NCBI GenBank assembly: GCA_027488115.1 | Contig: JAIYCG010000034.1 | Coordinates: forward strand, 1-50,476 | Direction of reading: 5' to 3' | Origin: Comamonadaceae bacterium | GTDB taxonomy: Bacteria; Pseudomonadota; Gammaproteobacteria; Burkholderiales; Burkholderiaceae_C | Length of the DNA stretch: 50,476 bases | Shown: in pieces, positions 29,363 through 38,366 of the stretch | Layout of the letters: each line of letters starts with the position of its first letter | Numbering within the stretch: position 1 is the stretch's first letter | Position numbers and translations under genes: made by a program | The notes under the pieces: model-generated | Told to the model about the DNA's origin: nothing | Seen by the model: only the letters and a program-made list of their open reading frames with translations | Databases searched by the model: none

Positions 29363-30150
29363 AAGCTGAAAAGTCTGCTTTTTTAAAAGTAGCCACTTAC
29401 AACATTCACAAAGGTGTTCAAGGATTCGGGCCCGCTCGTCGCTTAGAAATTCACAACTTAGGTTTGGCCATCGAGCAGTTGGACGCAGACATTGTGTGTT
29501 TGCAAGAGGTTCGAAAAGTTCATCGCCGCGAAGAAAAATACTTCCGACATTGGCCTGAATTGCCGCAAGCAGAATTTTTAGCACCTCAAGGCTATGAAGC
29601 CATCTACAAAACCAATGCTTTTACAAGGCATGGTGAACACGGCAATGCCTTGCTGTCTCGTTGGCCTGTGATGTCGCATCGGCATTTTGATATTTCTGAC
29701 CATCGATTTGAACAACGTGGTTTGTTGCACGTGGAAATTCAGGTGGGGGAGCTGCTTTCTGATTCTGCAGCCGCATCCAAAATGGCCAATCATTCGCCGT
29801 TCAATGTGCATGTGATTGTGGTCCACCTTGGGCTTATTCCAGCCAGCAGAATACGTCAAATAAAGCAATTGCATGAGTACATTGAACGCGAAGTTCCCGC
29901 CCATTCCGCATTGCTGGTGGCAGGGGATTTCAACGACTGGGGAAACCGCATTACCAACATCATGCGAGAGCATGATTTGAAAGAATGCGAGAGTTCCAAA
30001 TACTACACATACCCTTCCAGATTGCCCATTGTTCAGCTGGACCACGTTTATGCCAAGGGATTAATTCCGGTCAATCAAACGGTGCCCTCCGGAAAAATTT
30101 GGCGGCGTATGTCTGATCATTTGCCTTTGGTTGCTCATTTTGAATTATGA
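29359..30150 (+). CDS. endonuclease/exonuclease/phosphatase family protein (YbhP-like)
   Basis: A 263-residue EEP-fold metal-dependent phosphoesterase. Seen: ATYNIHKGVQGF near residue 12, LQEVRK (metal-binding Glu), GDFNDW and the C-terminal SDHLPLVAHF (catalytic His). Its start overlaps nudB by four bases and its end overlaps clsB by four. E. coli ybhP lies next to clsB (ybhO) in the same way, so a link to phospholipid metabolism is likely, but the substrate is not known from sequence. Confidence 0.9.
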   Translation: MKAEKSAFLKVATYNIHKGVQGFGPARRLEIHNLGLAIEQLDADIVCLQEVRKVHRREEKYFRHWPELPQAEFLAPQGYEAIYKTNAFTRHGEHGNALLSRWPVMSHRHFDISDHRFEQRGLLHVEIQVGELLSDSAAASKMANHSPFNVHVIVVHLGLIPASRIRQIKQLHEYIEREVPAHSALLVAGDFNDWGNRITNIMREHDLKECESSKYYTYPSRLPIVQLDHVYAKGLIPVNQTVPSGKIWRRMSDHLPLVAHFEL

Positions 30151-31376
30151 GAAATCATTCTGTGCTTCGAGATGGTCACCAAATTAAGCTACTCAAAGGA
30201 GGGGGAGAATTTTTTCCTGAGTTGATTCGTGCGTTGGATGCAGCCCGCGCTCACGTCCAACTAGAAACTTATATTTTTGATTTTCATGGTGATGGCGCAC
30301 GAGTGGCAGCAGCACTTGAACGGGCGGGTAGCCGAGGCGTGCGTGTGTGGGTGGTTGTCGATGGCGTGGGCACACCAAAACTCAGTGAAGACTGGCGAGT
30401 TAGATTTGACAAGGCGGGGGTCGACTGGCGTGTCTATTCACCCTTGGGTACTTTAGGTCTGCTGATTCCCAACCGCTGGCGAAGGTTACACCGCAAACTG
30501 TGCGTCATTGATGGCCGATTGGCTTTTTGTGGCGGCATCAATATCTTGGATGACATGCACGACCCTCAATACGGTGCCTTGAAATCACCTCGCTTGGATT
30601 ACGCAGTGTGCGCTAAGGGTGCATTGGTGCAACAAGTTCAAGAGGCCACCCAGCAATTGTGGTGGCGAATGAAAGCTGTTCGAAATGCAAGGCAGCAAAA
30701 TTTCTCAGAAGCCTTCAGTGCCTTCAGAGCAGCAAGTTTGCACCTGCCTTGGCGACACGATGTTCATTTTGCACAAGATGAAACCAGAGTGGCCCGCGCA
30801 GGCTTTCTGTTGCGTGACAATTTGCGACATCGAGGACAAATTGAAAAAGCTTATCGACGTGCCATTGGTTTGGCACGCCATGAAATCCTGATTGCGAATG
30901 CCTATTTTTTGCCAGGCCGAAAATTGCGGCAAGCACTGATTCACGCAGCTTGCCGAGGTGTTCGCGTGAGATTGTTATTGCAGGGACGCTATGAATACTT
31001 TATGCAATACCATGCGGCACGTCCTGTTTATCGTCAACTCATGCAGGCGGGCGTTGAGATTTACGAATATGCCGAAAGCTTTCTGCACGCCAAGGTGGCG
31101 GTGATCGATGCCAACCACGACCGCCCCTGGGCCACCGTAGGTTCTTCTAATTTAGACCCCTTCAGTTTGCTACTGGCCAGAGAGGCCAATGTGGTTGTGG
31201 CCGATGCTGAATTTGCTAAATCCTTGAAAGAAGGTCTGGAAAAGGCAATTAACTTTGAGAGCCAGCGAATCATGCCTCAAACGCTTCTGGAGCGGTCACC
31301 ATTTCAAAGAGCCATGGACTGGGTTGCCTTTGCCCTGATGCGTTTTGCAATTTGGCTAACTGGCAATCGGTATTGA
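30147..31376 (+). CDS. clsB: cardiolipin synthase B
   Basis: Phospholipase-D-superfamily enzyme that forms cardiolipin at the inner membrane. Two HKD motifs are intact: H115-x-K117-(x4)-D122 followed by GRLAFCGG, and H314-x-K316-(x4)-D321 followed by the TVGSSNLD block. At 409 residues it matches the ClsB type, which lacks the N-terminal transmembrane pair of ClsA; a hydrophobic stretch occurs only near the C-terminus. It overlaps the ybhP-like gene by four bases. Confidence 0.93.
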   Translation: MRNHSVLRDGHQIKLLKGGGEFFPELIRALDAARAHVQLETYIFDFHGDGARVAAALERAGSRGVRVWVVVDGVGTPKLSEDWRVRFDKAGVDWRVYSPLGTLGLLIPNRWRRLHRKLCVIDGRLAFCGGINILDDMHDPQYGALKSPRLDYAVCAKGALVQQVQEATQQLWWRMKAVRNARQQNFSEAFSAFRAASLHLPWRHDVHFAQDETRVARAGFLLRDNLRHRGQIEKAYRRAIGLARHEILIANAYFLPGRKLRQALIHAACRGVRVRLLLQGRYEYFMQYHAARPVYRQLMQAGVEIYEYAESFLHAKVAVIDANHDRPWATVGSSNLDPFSLLLAREANVVVADAEFAKSLKEGLEKAINFESQRIMPQTLLERSPFQRAMDWVAFALMRFAIWLTGNRY

Positions 31377-31411
31377 ATTAAAGCTGTGCTGTTTTGGCAC
31401 ATGACCATACG

Positions 31412-31441
31412 TTGGAAAGTGGCTTCAATCACTGGTAGGAT
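31412..31441 (+). promoter_or_regulatory. candidate sigma-70 promoter for folE
   Basis: TTGGAA (31412-31417) and TAGGAT (31436-31441), 18 bases apart, each match four of six consensus positions. They lie 25 bases before the folE start in the 89-base gap after clsB. Confidence 0.35.
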
Positions 31442-31465
31442 CTGCTATCGTTTTTTCTTATTCAG

Positions 31466-32185
31466 ATGCTTATGACCGCTCCTGCTAACCTGCCCTCTGA
31501 GGATGTCGGCACGCCCGTCTCGGTGAAAATTCGCGAGCGCGTCCTGGCAGCCCGTAAACGCTTTAACGCAAACGACAACATTGCCGATTTTATTCAGCCT
31601 GGAGAGTTGGACCGCCTGCTCGACGAGGTGGCTGAAAAAATGCAAACCGTGTTGGACAGCATGGTGATCGATACTCAAAACGATCACAATACCCAAGACA
31701 CGGCAAGACGCGTCGCCAAAATGTATTTGAAGGAAGTCTTCAAAGGGCGCTACACCGAAAGCCCAGAAGTCACAGAATTTCCCAATGCAGAGCACCTGAA
31801 TGAGCTCATGATTGTGGGTCCCATTACAGTGCGCAGCGCTTGCAGCCACCACCTTTGCCCCGTCATCGGTCAAATCTGGATAGGTGTCTTGCCCAACGAG
31901 CACACCAATGTCATTGGCCTTTCCAAATATGCTCGACTGGCCGAATGGATCATGGGTCGCCCCCAAATTCAAGAAGAAGCCGTGGTGCAGTTGGCAGATT
32001 TGATCCAGCGCAAAACACAACCTGATGGATTGGCCATTGTGATGGAGGCCAGTCACTTTTGCATGGGCTGGCGTGGCGTCAAAGACATGGACAGCAAAAT
32101 GATTAACTCTGTCATGCGCGGTGTTTTTTTAAAGGATCCTACTTTGCGCCGCGAGTTCTTGTCGTTGATTCCTAGAAAGGCCTGA
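31466..32185 (+). CDS. folE: GTP cyclohydrolase I
   Basis: Converts GTP to 7,8-dihydroneopterin triphosphate, the first step of folate (and other pterin) synthesis. The 239-residue protein carries the zinc site SACSHHLCP (Cys126, His128/129) and the later SHFCMGWRG with the third ligand Cys. RNA start could be the ATG at 31466 or the one two codons on (31472). There is no strong Shine-Dalgarno. The BLUF gene starts two bases after its stop. NudB, which uses the FolE product, is encoded just upstream. Confidence 0.95.
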   Translation: MLMTAPANLPSEDVGTPVSVKIRERVLAARKRFNANDNIADFIQPGELDRLLDEVAEKMQTVLDSMVIDTQNDHNTQDTARRVAKMYLKEVFKGRYTESPEVTEFPNAEHLNELMIVGPITVRSACSHHLCPVIGQIWIGVLPNEHTNVIGLSKYARLAEWIMGRPQIQEEAVVQLADLIQRKTQPDGLAIVMEASHFCMGWRGVKDMDSKMINSVMRGVFLKDPTLRREFLSLIPRKA

Positions 32186-32187
32186 TC

Positions 32188-32610
32188 ATGTTGGTTCGTT
32201 TACTTTATGCCAGTCGTGCGGTAGATCCTCAGCCCATCGTCATTGAATCTATTTTGTCGCAATCCAGACAATTCAATCCCAGTACAGGCATCACTGGAAT
32301 TTTGGTTTACAGCGGCGATATCTTTTTGCAGGCCATTGAAGGTGGTCGAGAAGCTGTCAGCGAACTGTATGGACACATCCAAAAAGATTCACGCCATCAG
32401 CAAGTGGTGCTTTTGCACTATGAAGAAATCTCTCAACGACGCTTCAGTGGCTGGACAATGGGGCAGGTCGATGTGTCACGAGTCAATACCAGCATCTTGT
32501 TGAAGTACTCCGAGCGTGCTGTGCTAGACCCTTACAGCGTTTCGGGTGCTGTGTCATTGGCTTTGCTCGAAGAACTCATGGCCACAGCTTCTATCATTGG
32601 GCGTGCTTGA
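32188..32610 (+). CDS. BLUF-domain blue-light photoreceptor (short type)
   Basis: A 140-residue single-domain BLUF protein, which binds FAD and senses blue light. All residues of the photocycle are present with canonical spacing: Tyr7, Asn30, Gln48, Trp89 and Met91, so it is probably photoactive. After the BLUF core (about 1-95) come about 45 residues likely to form the C-terminal helices of PixD/BlrB-type short BLUF proteins. No output domain is attached, so signalling must go through a partner. It is two bases after folE and overlaps the DUF429 gene by eight bases. Confidence 0.93.
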   Translation: MLVRLLYASRAVDPQPIVIESILSQSRQFNPSTGITGILVYSGDIFLQAIEGGREAVSELYGHIQKDSRHQQVVLLHYEEISQRRFSGWTMGQVDVSRVNTSILLKYSERAVLDPYSVSGAVSLALLEELMATASIIGRA

Positions 32611-33445
32611 ACTTTGTTTGATCGGCTGCGATTTTTCCAGCAGTCCGAATAAGCGCAAGCCCATTGTGGTGGCATTCGGCGCCATGCAGCGTGGTGTTGT
32701 CAAACTAGACCGCTTGGAAAAATTTGAAACTCTGGATGCATTTCAAACATTTTTAAATGCACCCACCCCATTTGGGGCAAAGTGTGTAGGTGGTTTTGAT
32801 TTGCCTTTTGGCCTGCCACGTGAGTGGATCGAGCACATGAAATGGCCCTCTTCATGGTCAGATGTCATGAGCCTCTATGCTTCTTATTCACGCGAAGAAT
32901 TGAGGCATTTTTTCAAAGCATTTTGTGACAGCAGACCCACTGGTTCTAAGTTTGCACACAGAGCGACTGACCTGCCAGCGGGCTCTAGCTCTTCCATGAA
33001 ATGGGTGAACCCTCCTGTCGCTTGGATGATGCATGCGGGCGTTCCTTTGCTGCGTGCGGCCCAATGGACTTTGCCTGCTATGTGTAACGGTCATCCTGAC
33101 CGAGTTGCACTCGAAGCCTACCCAGGTTTGCTGGCCAGAGAAATTGTGAAGCAACGCAGTTACAAGAGTGATGACAAATCCAAGCAAACCCAAGACAGAT
33201 GGTTGGCACGCAAGGACATCCTGCATGCCCTTGATTTAGGTCAAACGCGTTTGGGCTTGCGCTTGAAACTCAGCGCAGCGCAGCATGACAGTTTGTTGCT
33301 AGATGGCTCTGGCGATTCCTTAGATGCCGTACTCTGTTTGGTGCAGGCGGCGTGGGCCAATCAGCAGCATGAATTGGGTACGGGCAGTGGTCTTTATGGG
33401 TTGCCTGAGTTTGACCCCTTAGAGGGGTGGATTGTGACTGCTTGA
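32603..33445 (+). CDS. DUF429 protein (RNase H-like fold)
   Basis: Begins with a likely GTG at 32603 (280 residues), giving LCLIGCDFSSSPNKRKPIVVA at the N-terminus. DUF429 proteins have an RNase H-like fold; acidic residues that could hold metal are seen in GCDFSSSP, GGFDLPFGLP and SGDSLDAVLCLVQAAW, and the EAYPGLLAR block is typical. The start is uncertain: the ORF is open further upstream inside the BLUF gene. It overlaps the BLUF stop by eight bases, so the two are probably translated together. Function is unknown. Confidence 0.82.
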   Translation: MLELCLIGCDFSSSPNKRKPIVVAFGAMQRGVVKLDRLEKFETLDAFQTFLNAPTPFGAKCVGGFDLPFGLPREWIEHMKWPSSWSDVMSLYASYSREELRHFFKAFCDSRPTGSKFAHRATDLPAGSSSSMKWVNPPVAWMMHAGVPLLRAAQWTLPAMCNGHPDRVALEAYPGLLAREIVKQRSYKSDDKSKQTQDRWLARKDILHALDLGQTRLGLRLKLSAAQHDSLLLDGSGDSLDAVLCLVQAAWANQQHELGTGSGLYGLPEFDPLEGWIVTA

Positions 33446-33505
33446 AGGAGGGTGAGGGTCATGAAGGGCTGTGGACTAGGGCCCTGAAAGCGCGCCTTGC
33501 ATGCT

Positions 33506-35167
33506 CTAAATGGCCATGCCCGCTATGTCGTCTGGCAGGGCCTGAAGTGACCGCAAAGCTTGAATGGCTTCTATGTCGGTCCGGTACAACTTCACTGAAC
33601 TTTCGTGTCCCAATTCTCCTGCCAGTTTCAATGCAGTTTCAACCGGCAGCTTGATGCCGCTGATGTGGAGCTGAATGCCCTTTCCATTTAAATAATGGCG
33701 AATTTGCTGAAGCGTTTCTAGCCCAGTCGCATCAATGCGATTAATGGGTTGTGCAAACAAACACAGATCTTGAATGTGAGTTTGATCGCGAAGTTTCTCG
33801 GTGATGTACTTTTCAAAACTGCTGGCTGCTGCAAAGTCCAACTCGGCATCCATTCGAATGGCAAACACATTGGGGGCAAGTGGAGGCAAATGCCACAATT
33901 GACGATCGCGCAAACTGCCATCTTCATGCAAACCCACTTCAATGATCCGTGGGTGAAGTCGGGTATGCAAAAAGTGACTTAATCCCACCAGCACGCCTGC
34001 CAAGACGCCCCAGTAAATTCTAGGAGCGCTGAGCAATGTGATGCCGAAAGTCAAGCCCGCAGTCGTCGCTTCAAAGCGTGCAATGCGCCAAAGTTTGACA
34101 AAGGCCGTGGGTTGAATGAGGCTGGAAACAGCCAAGATCACAATGGCCGCCAAAACTGCACGGGGCACATGAAAAAGTGCCGGTGAAGCAAAAACGGCCA
34201 GCCATACAAAGGAGGTCGTGGCCACCGCCGCCCAACCTGTTTTGGCCCCCGAGGCCAAACTGATGGCTGATCTAGAAAATGATGTGCTGGTGGCAAAACT
34301 GCCACTTAATCCAGACGCAATTTTGGCCAGACCTTGACCTATCAAGTCTTGATTCTCTTGCCACACAGTGCCTTCTTTTTGATTTTCAGTTTTGGCACAA
34401 GAGGCAGCTTCCAAAAAACTAACCAAAGCAATCAGCAAGGCGGGTCCAGCCAGCAGTACAAGTTCCTCCCAAGTCAACAAAAGCGGCAAGCCTAAATTAG
34501 GCAAAGAGGCGGGTAAGGCGCCAATGATGGCACCACCTTGGGCTTCGAAGCCCGTGGCGTAACTGATGGCAGCGCTGACAGCAACGACCCACATGATGCT
34601 TGGTGATTTTGGCGCCCACTTTTTGGCCAAGAACAAGGCGGCCAAGCTGGCAGCACCAAATCCCAAATCAGCCCATTCGACAAACCCGCCATTTTGCCAA
34701 CCGGTGAGAGCGGGCAACTGTGACGCCATGATCAATAGACCTGCTGCTTGTGTAAAACCCATCATGACGGGTGAGCTGATGAGGTTCAAAAGCCAGCCAT
34801 AACGCAGCACGCCCATCATCAATTGCAATGAACCCGACAACAGGGCCAGCCAAATGGCCAAAGTGACCCAGTGTGCGCTGGCAGGTGCGGCCATGCCTGT
34901 GAGGGAAGCGCTGATGAGGACGCAAGTGAGCGCAGAGGGACCAATAGAGAGACGAGTGGAGCCTCCCCACATCACACCCACTAAGGCAGGCAATAGCGCC
35001 GCATAAAGACCTGTGACCAGTGGCATGCCAGCCAACGCAGCGTAAGCAACTGACTGCGGCACCATGAGCAATGCCACTGAAAACCCGGCTGACCATTCTT
35101 GACGAAAGAGTTCGGGGCTTAAGCGCGGCCAATTTAAAAATGGCAACCAAGCTTTGAGAGGTTTCAT
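33506..35167 (-). CDS. SulP-family anion transporter with STAS domain
   Basis: A 553-residue SulP permease (sulfate, bicarbonate or another anion) with about 10-12 transmembrane segments and a C-terminal STAS domain (about 435-545). The N-terminus (FRQEWSAGFSVALLMVPQSVAYAALAGMPLVTGLYAALLP) is the SulP signature region. The STAS loop reads NRIDATGLE. It follows the ThiF-like gene by 34 bases and is the last gene of that minus-strand run. Substrate cannot be told from sequence. Confidence 0.93.
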   Translation of the reverse strand: MKPLKAWLPFLNWPRLSPELFRQEWSAGFSVALLMVPQSVAYAALAGMPLVTGLYAALLPALVGVMWGGSTRLSIGPSALTCVLISASLTGMAAPASAHWVTLAIWLALLSGSLQLMMGVLRYGWLLNLISSPVMMGFTQAAGLLIMASQLPALTGWQNGGFVEWADLGFGAASLAALFLAKKWAPKSPSIMWVVAVSAAISYATGFEAQGGAIIGALPASLPNLGLPLLLTWEELVLLAGPALLIALVSFLEAASCAKTENQKEGTVWQENQDLIGQGLAKIASGLSGSFATSTSFSRSAISLASGAKTGWAAVATTSFVWLAVFASPALFHVPRAVLAAIVILAVSSLIQPTAFVKLWRIARFEATTAGLTFGITLLSAPRIYWGVLAGVLVGLSHFLHTRLHPRIIEVGLHEDGSLRDRQLWHLPPLAPNVFAIRMDAELDFAAASSFEKYITEKLRDQTHIQDLCLFAQPINRIDATGLETLQQIRHYLNGKGIQLHISGIKLPVETALKLAGELGHESSVKLYRTDIEAIQALRSLQALPDDIAGMAI

Positions 35168-35201
35168 GGCAATACAGTGTTCAGTGAGCTGTCAACTGAG
35201 T

Positions 35202-35969
35202 TCAGCTCAATGCCTGATGGCGAAACGGACTGCATACCGTGCACTGCAAATTTCTAGCAGTGCTCAATGTCTGCCATTCCATGTGCTGTGCATTGAACAG
35301 CATGAGCTTGCCTTGAAGGCTGCTGCCTATGCCGCTTAACAATTTCAGTGCTTCGGTGGCCTGCAAGCTGCCAATGACGCCAACCAGGGGTGCTAAAACG
35401 CCCATGGTGGCGCAGCGAGTTTCTTCAAAGCTTTGAGTGGGAGGAAACACGCAGGCATAGCAGGGGGCATCTGCTTGGCGAATGTCATAAACCGCCACTT
35501 GGGCATCAAAGCGCAAGGCAGAGCCTGATACCAAAGGCTTGGCATGTTGGACACATGCTTGGTTGATCAGTTGACGTGTTTCAAAGTTATCGGTGCAATC
35601 TAAAACGACATTGACGGTGGGCAGGCAACTGGCCAGCAAGGCTACATCTGCTTTTTGCGAATAGCAACTCACTCGCACGTCTGGGTTGATGCCTTCTATG
35701 GCGGCTTGAAGCGACGCTACTTTGGCTTGACCCACACGCGCTTGAGAATGGGCTATTTGCCTTTGAAGGTTGGTGACATCGACATGATCATGGTCGATCA
35801 AGCTAATGTGCCCAACACCTGCACTGGCCAAGTAGAGAGCCGCAGGGCAGCCCAATCCGCCAGCGCCGACGATGAGCGCATGAGATTGAGAGACTCGCTC
35901 TTGGCCTTCGACGCCCCATTCGTTCAGAAGAATGTGACGTGAATATCGCAGGAGCTGGTCGTCCCTCAT
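35202..35969 (-). CDS. ThiF/MoeB/HesA-family E1-like adenylyltransferase
   Basis: A 255-residue enzyme that activates the C-terminus of a ubiquitin-like sulfur carrier protein (ThiS or MoaD) by adenylation. It has the nucleotide-binding GAGGLGCPAALYLASAGVG, the DHDHVDVTNLQRQ block, zinc-binding Cys pairs (CYAC and CTVC) and ETRCATMGVL with a possible active-site Cys. No ThiS or MoaD gene is nearby, so ThiF and MoeB roles cannot be separated. Its start is six bases after the S41 protease gene. Confidence 0.92.
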   Translation of the reverse strand: MRDDQLLRYSRHILLNEWGVEGQERVSQSHALIVGAGGLGCPAALYLASAGVGHISLIDHDHVDVTNLQRQIAHSQARVGQAKVASLQAAIEGINPDVRVSCYSQKADVALLASCLPTVNVVLDCTDNFETRQLINQACVQHAKPLVSGSALRFDAQVAVYDIRQADAPCYACVFPPTQSFEETRCATMGVLAPLVGVIGSLQATEALKLLSGIGSSLQGKLMLFNAQHMEWQTLSTARNLQCTVCSPFRHQALS

Positions 35970-35975
35970 GGGCGA

Positions 35976-37430
35976 TTACTTGTCTTTTTTCTCTTCTTTG
36001 CGCTCAGCCAACGTGGCACTCACTTTGACTGGCAAACCCTTTAATTGGTTGAGGGCTTGGTTCAATTGAAAGTCTTTGTCAGAGCCGAATTCAGGCGGGC
36101 GTCTTTCTGACACTGGTTTTTTGGCTTCAGCTTCTAGTTTTTTAAGAGCCTCTTCTCTGGCTTTTTGACGCTCTTCATTTTTCTTTTCAGCTTCTTGACC
36201 GTTGCCCAAATGTTTTTCTAAATCGGCTTCGCGTGTGCGAAGCGCTGCAAATACATTGCCGTTTTCAGTTTCGTCGAGCATGACGTCTGGCAAGATGCCT
36301 TTGGCCTGAATCGACTTGCCATTGGGTGTGTAGTAGCGGGCCGTGGTGAGCTTCAAAGCGGTGTCGGGTCCGAGCTGGCGAACCGTTTGAACCGAACCTT
36401 TGCCAAAGGTTTGGCTGCCCATGATGGTGGCGCGCTTGTGGTCCTGCAATGCACCGGCCACAATTTCGCTGGCAGATGCAGAACCTTCATTGACCAACAC
36501 CACCATTGGGATTTTTTTCAAGAGGCCTTGGGTGTTTTGGGTCAGCCTTTGAATGGGGTCGTTGTCAGAATTGCGGCGCCAAAATTGTGGAGCTGCCTTG
36601 TAAATAAATTTACTTTCTTCCAGTTGACCGTTGGTGGAGACCACGGTGACGTTTTCTGGCAGAAAGGCCGCAGACAAAGCAACTGCTGAATCGAGCAAGC
36701 CACCGGGGTCGTTGCGCAAATCAAGCACCAAGCCTTTGAGTTTGGGGTCTTGTTTGACCATGTCTTCGAGCTTCTTGGAGAAGTCTTCAACGGTTCTCTC
36801 TTGAAATTGAGACACACGAATCCAGCCAAAACCAGGTTCGATTAACTTGGCTTTGACCGATTGGGTTTTAATTTCTTCACGAACAATGGTGACCGTGAAG
36901 GTTCGAGCTTCGTCTTTGCGAAAAACCGTGAGAACCACCTTCGTGTTGGGCTCGCCACGCATGCGCTTGACCGCATCGTTCATGGACAAACCTTTGACAA
37001 AGGCGTCGTCAATTTTGGTGATCAGGTCATTGGTTTTGAGGCCAGCCCGATCGGCAGGAGAGCCTTCAATGGGCGATACCACTTTAACCACACCCTCTTC
37101 TTGGGTGATCTCAATGCCCACACCGACAAAGCGACCCGAGGTGCCTTCGCTGAACTCTTTAAAGCTTTTTTTATCAAAGTACTGCGAGTGAGGGTCTAGG
37201 CTTGAGACCATGCCAGAGATGGCTTCGGTGATGAGTTTTTTTTCATCGACGGTTTCGACATAGTCACTTTTGACCATGCCAAAAACAGCTGCCAGTTGCT
37301 GAAGTTCTTCAAGTGGCAGGGGTGCAAATGCGCCTCTTGCGGTGGTTTGAAGCGAAACAGTCGTCAGGGCGCCTGCTAAAGCACCGATGCTAAGCCAACC
37401 AACAATTTTCAATTTCTGTCCCATGTGCAT
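35976..37430 (-). CDS. ctpA: C-terminal processing peptidase, S41 family
   Basis: A periplasmic serine protease of the Ctp/Prc group, 484 residues. An N-terminal signal or anchor (about 8-30) is followed by a PDZ domain (about 100-170) and the S41 catalytic domain with nucleophile Ser in GSASASEIVAGAL and the Lys in TFGKGSVQTV. A charged, Lys/Glu-rich tail (about 405-484) closes the protein. The start is either ATG 37430 or 37424; AAAGGAGA lies before both. It follows gpmA by 81 bases. Confidence 0.94.
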   Translation of the reverse strand: MHMGQKLKIVGWLSIGALAGALTTVSLQTTARGAFAPLPLEELQQLAAVFGMVKSDYVETVDEKKLITEAISGMVSSLDPHSQYFDKKSFKEFSEGTSGRFVGVGIEITQEEGVVKVVSPIEGSPADRAGLKTNDLITKIDDAFVKGLSMNDAVKRMRGEPNTKVVLTVFRKDEARTFTVTIVREEIKTQSVKAKLIEPGFGWIRVSQFQERTVEDFSKKLEDMVKQDPKLKGLVLDLRNDPGGLLDSAVALSAAFLPENVTVVSTNGQLEESKFIYKAAPQFWRRNSDNDPIQRLTQNTQGLLKKIPMVVLVNEGSASASEIVAGALQDHKRATIMGSQTFGKGSVQTVRQLGPDTALKLTTARYYTPNGKSIQAKGILPDVMLDETENGNVFAALRTREADLEKHLGNGQEAEKKNEERQKAREEALKKLEAEAKKPVSERRPPEFGSDKDFQLNQALNQLKGLPVKVSATLAERKEEKKDK

Positions 37431-37511
37431 TGACCCAAAGGGTCTCCTTTAAAGCCAATATACACCTTGTCAGCCAAGTTTGTGCATCTCAGCCTGTGTC
37501 CGGCAGGTAAA

Positions 37512-38255
37512 TTAAGCTTTGCCTTGGCTGGCCACAGCAGCAGCAGCCTTTGCGGCAGCTTCAGCGTCGCCCAAGTAGTAATGTTGGATGGGCTTCAAAT
37601 TGGCATCCAGTTCGTAAACCAAGGGAATGCCGTTGGGGATGTTCAAGTTCACAATGTCTTCATCGGAAATGTTGTCCAAGTATTTGATCAAGGCACGGAT
37701 GGAGTTGCCGTGCGCTGCCACCACAATTTGTTTGCCAGCCTTGATGGCTGGCGCCATGGAATCTGTCCAAAAGGGAATCACGCGGGCCACGGTGTCTTTC
37801 AAACACTCGGTCAACGGAATGTCTTGTGCCTTGAGTTTGGCGTAGCGCAAGTCATCGCGTTCACACCGAGGATCTGTTGCTTCGAGGGCAGGAGGAGGGG
37901 TGTCATAGCTTCGGCGCCAGACCAAAACTTGTTCATCGCCAAATTTTTGAGCGGTTTCGGCTTTGTTCAGGCCTTGAAGGGCGCCATAGTGGCGTTCATT
38001 CAGGCGCCAGCTGTTGTGCACCGGCAGCCACTGGCGCTCCATGGCGTCAAGCGTGTGCCACAAAGTGTGGATGGCTCGCTTGAGGACACTTGTGTAAGCC
38101 AGATCAAATTCATAGCCCTCTGCTTTTAGCAGGCGACCAGCCGCTTGGGCTTGTTCAATGCCAGTGGGGGTGAGATCGACATCGGTCCAGCCTGTGAAGC
38201 GATTTTCTAAATTCCAAGTGGACTCGCCGTGGCGAATGAGAACGAATTTGTACAT
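37512..38255 (-). CDS. gpmA: 2,3-bisphosphoglycerate-dependent phosphoglycerate mutase
   Basis: Interconverts 3- and 2-phosphoglycerate in glycolysis and gluconeogenesis. The 247-residue protein has the phosphohistidine motif [10 protein letters not shown] (His9), the [15 protein letters not shown] block and the second His in [14 protein letters not shown]. Length matches the dPGM family. It is the first gene of the minus-strand gpmA-ctpA-thiF-like-sulP run, divergent from the rhodanese gene across 111 bases. Confidence 0.96.
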   Translation of the reverse strand: MYKFVLIRHGESTWNLENRFTGWTDVDLTPTGIEQAQAAGRLLKAEGYEFDLAYTSVLKRAIHTLWHTLDAMERQWLPVHNSWRLNERHYGALQGLNKAETAQKFGDEQVLVWRRSYDTPPPALEATDPRCERDDLRYAKLKAQDIPLTECLKDTVARVIPFWTDSMAPAIKAGKQIVVAAHGNSIRALIKYLDNISDEDIVNLNIPNGIPLVYELDANLKPIQHYYLGDAEAAAKAAAAVASQGKA

Positions 38256-38366
38256 GGTGAAAGGTTAAATCAAGAAAGAAAAACAGGTTTACAGTCAGCA
38301 TTTTAGAATTCGAATCTGGCATGCGGTCTTGAAATAGGCTGCAAATGAACTTTTTAAGGGCTATTT

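Noticed and set aside
32546..32602. Longer N-terminus for the DUF429 protein beginning inside the BLUF gene
   Set aside because: The extra residues are not typical of the family and overlap the BLUF gene by 65 bases; the GTG at 32603 fits better.
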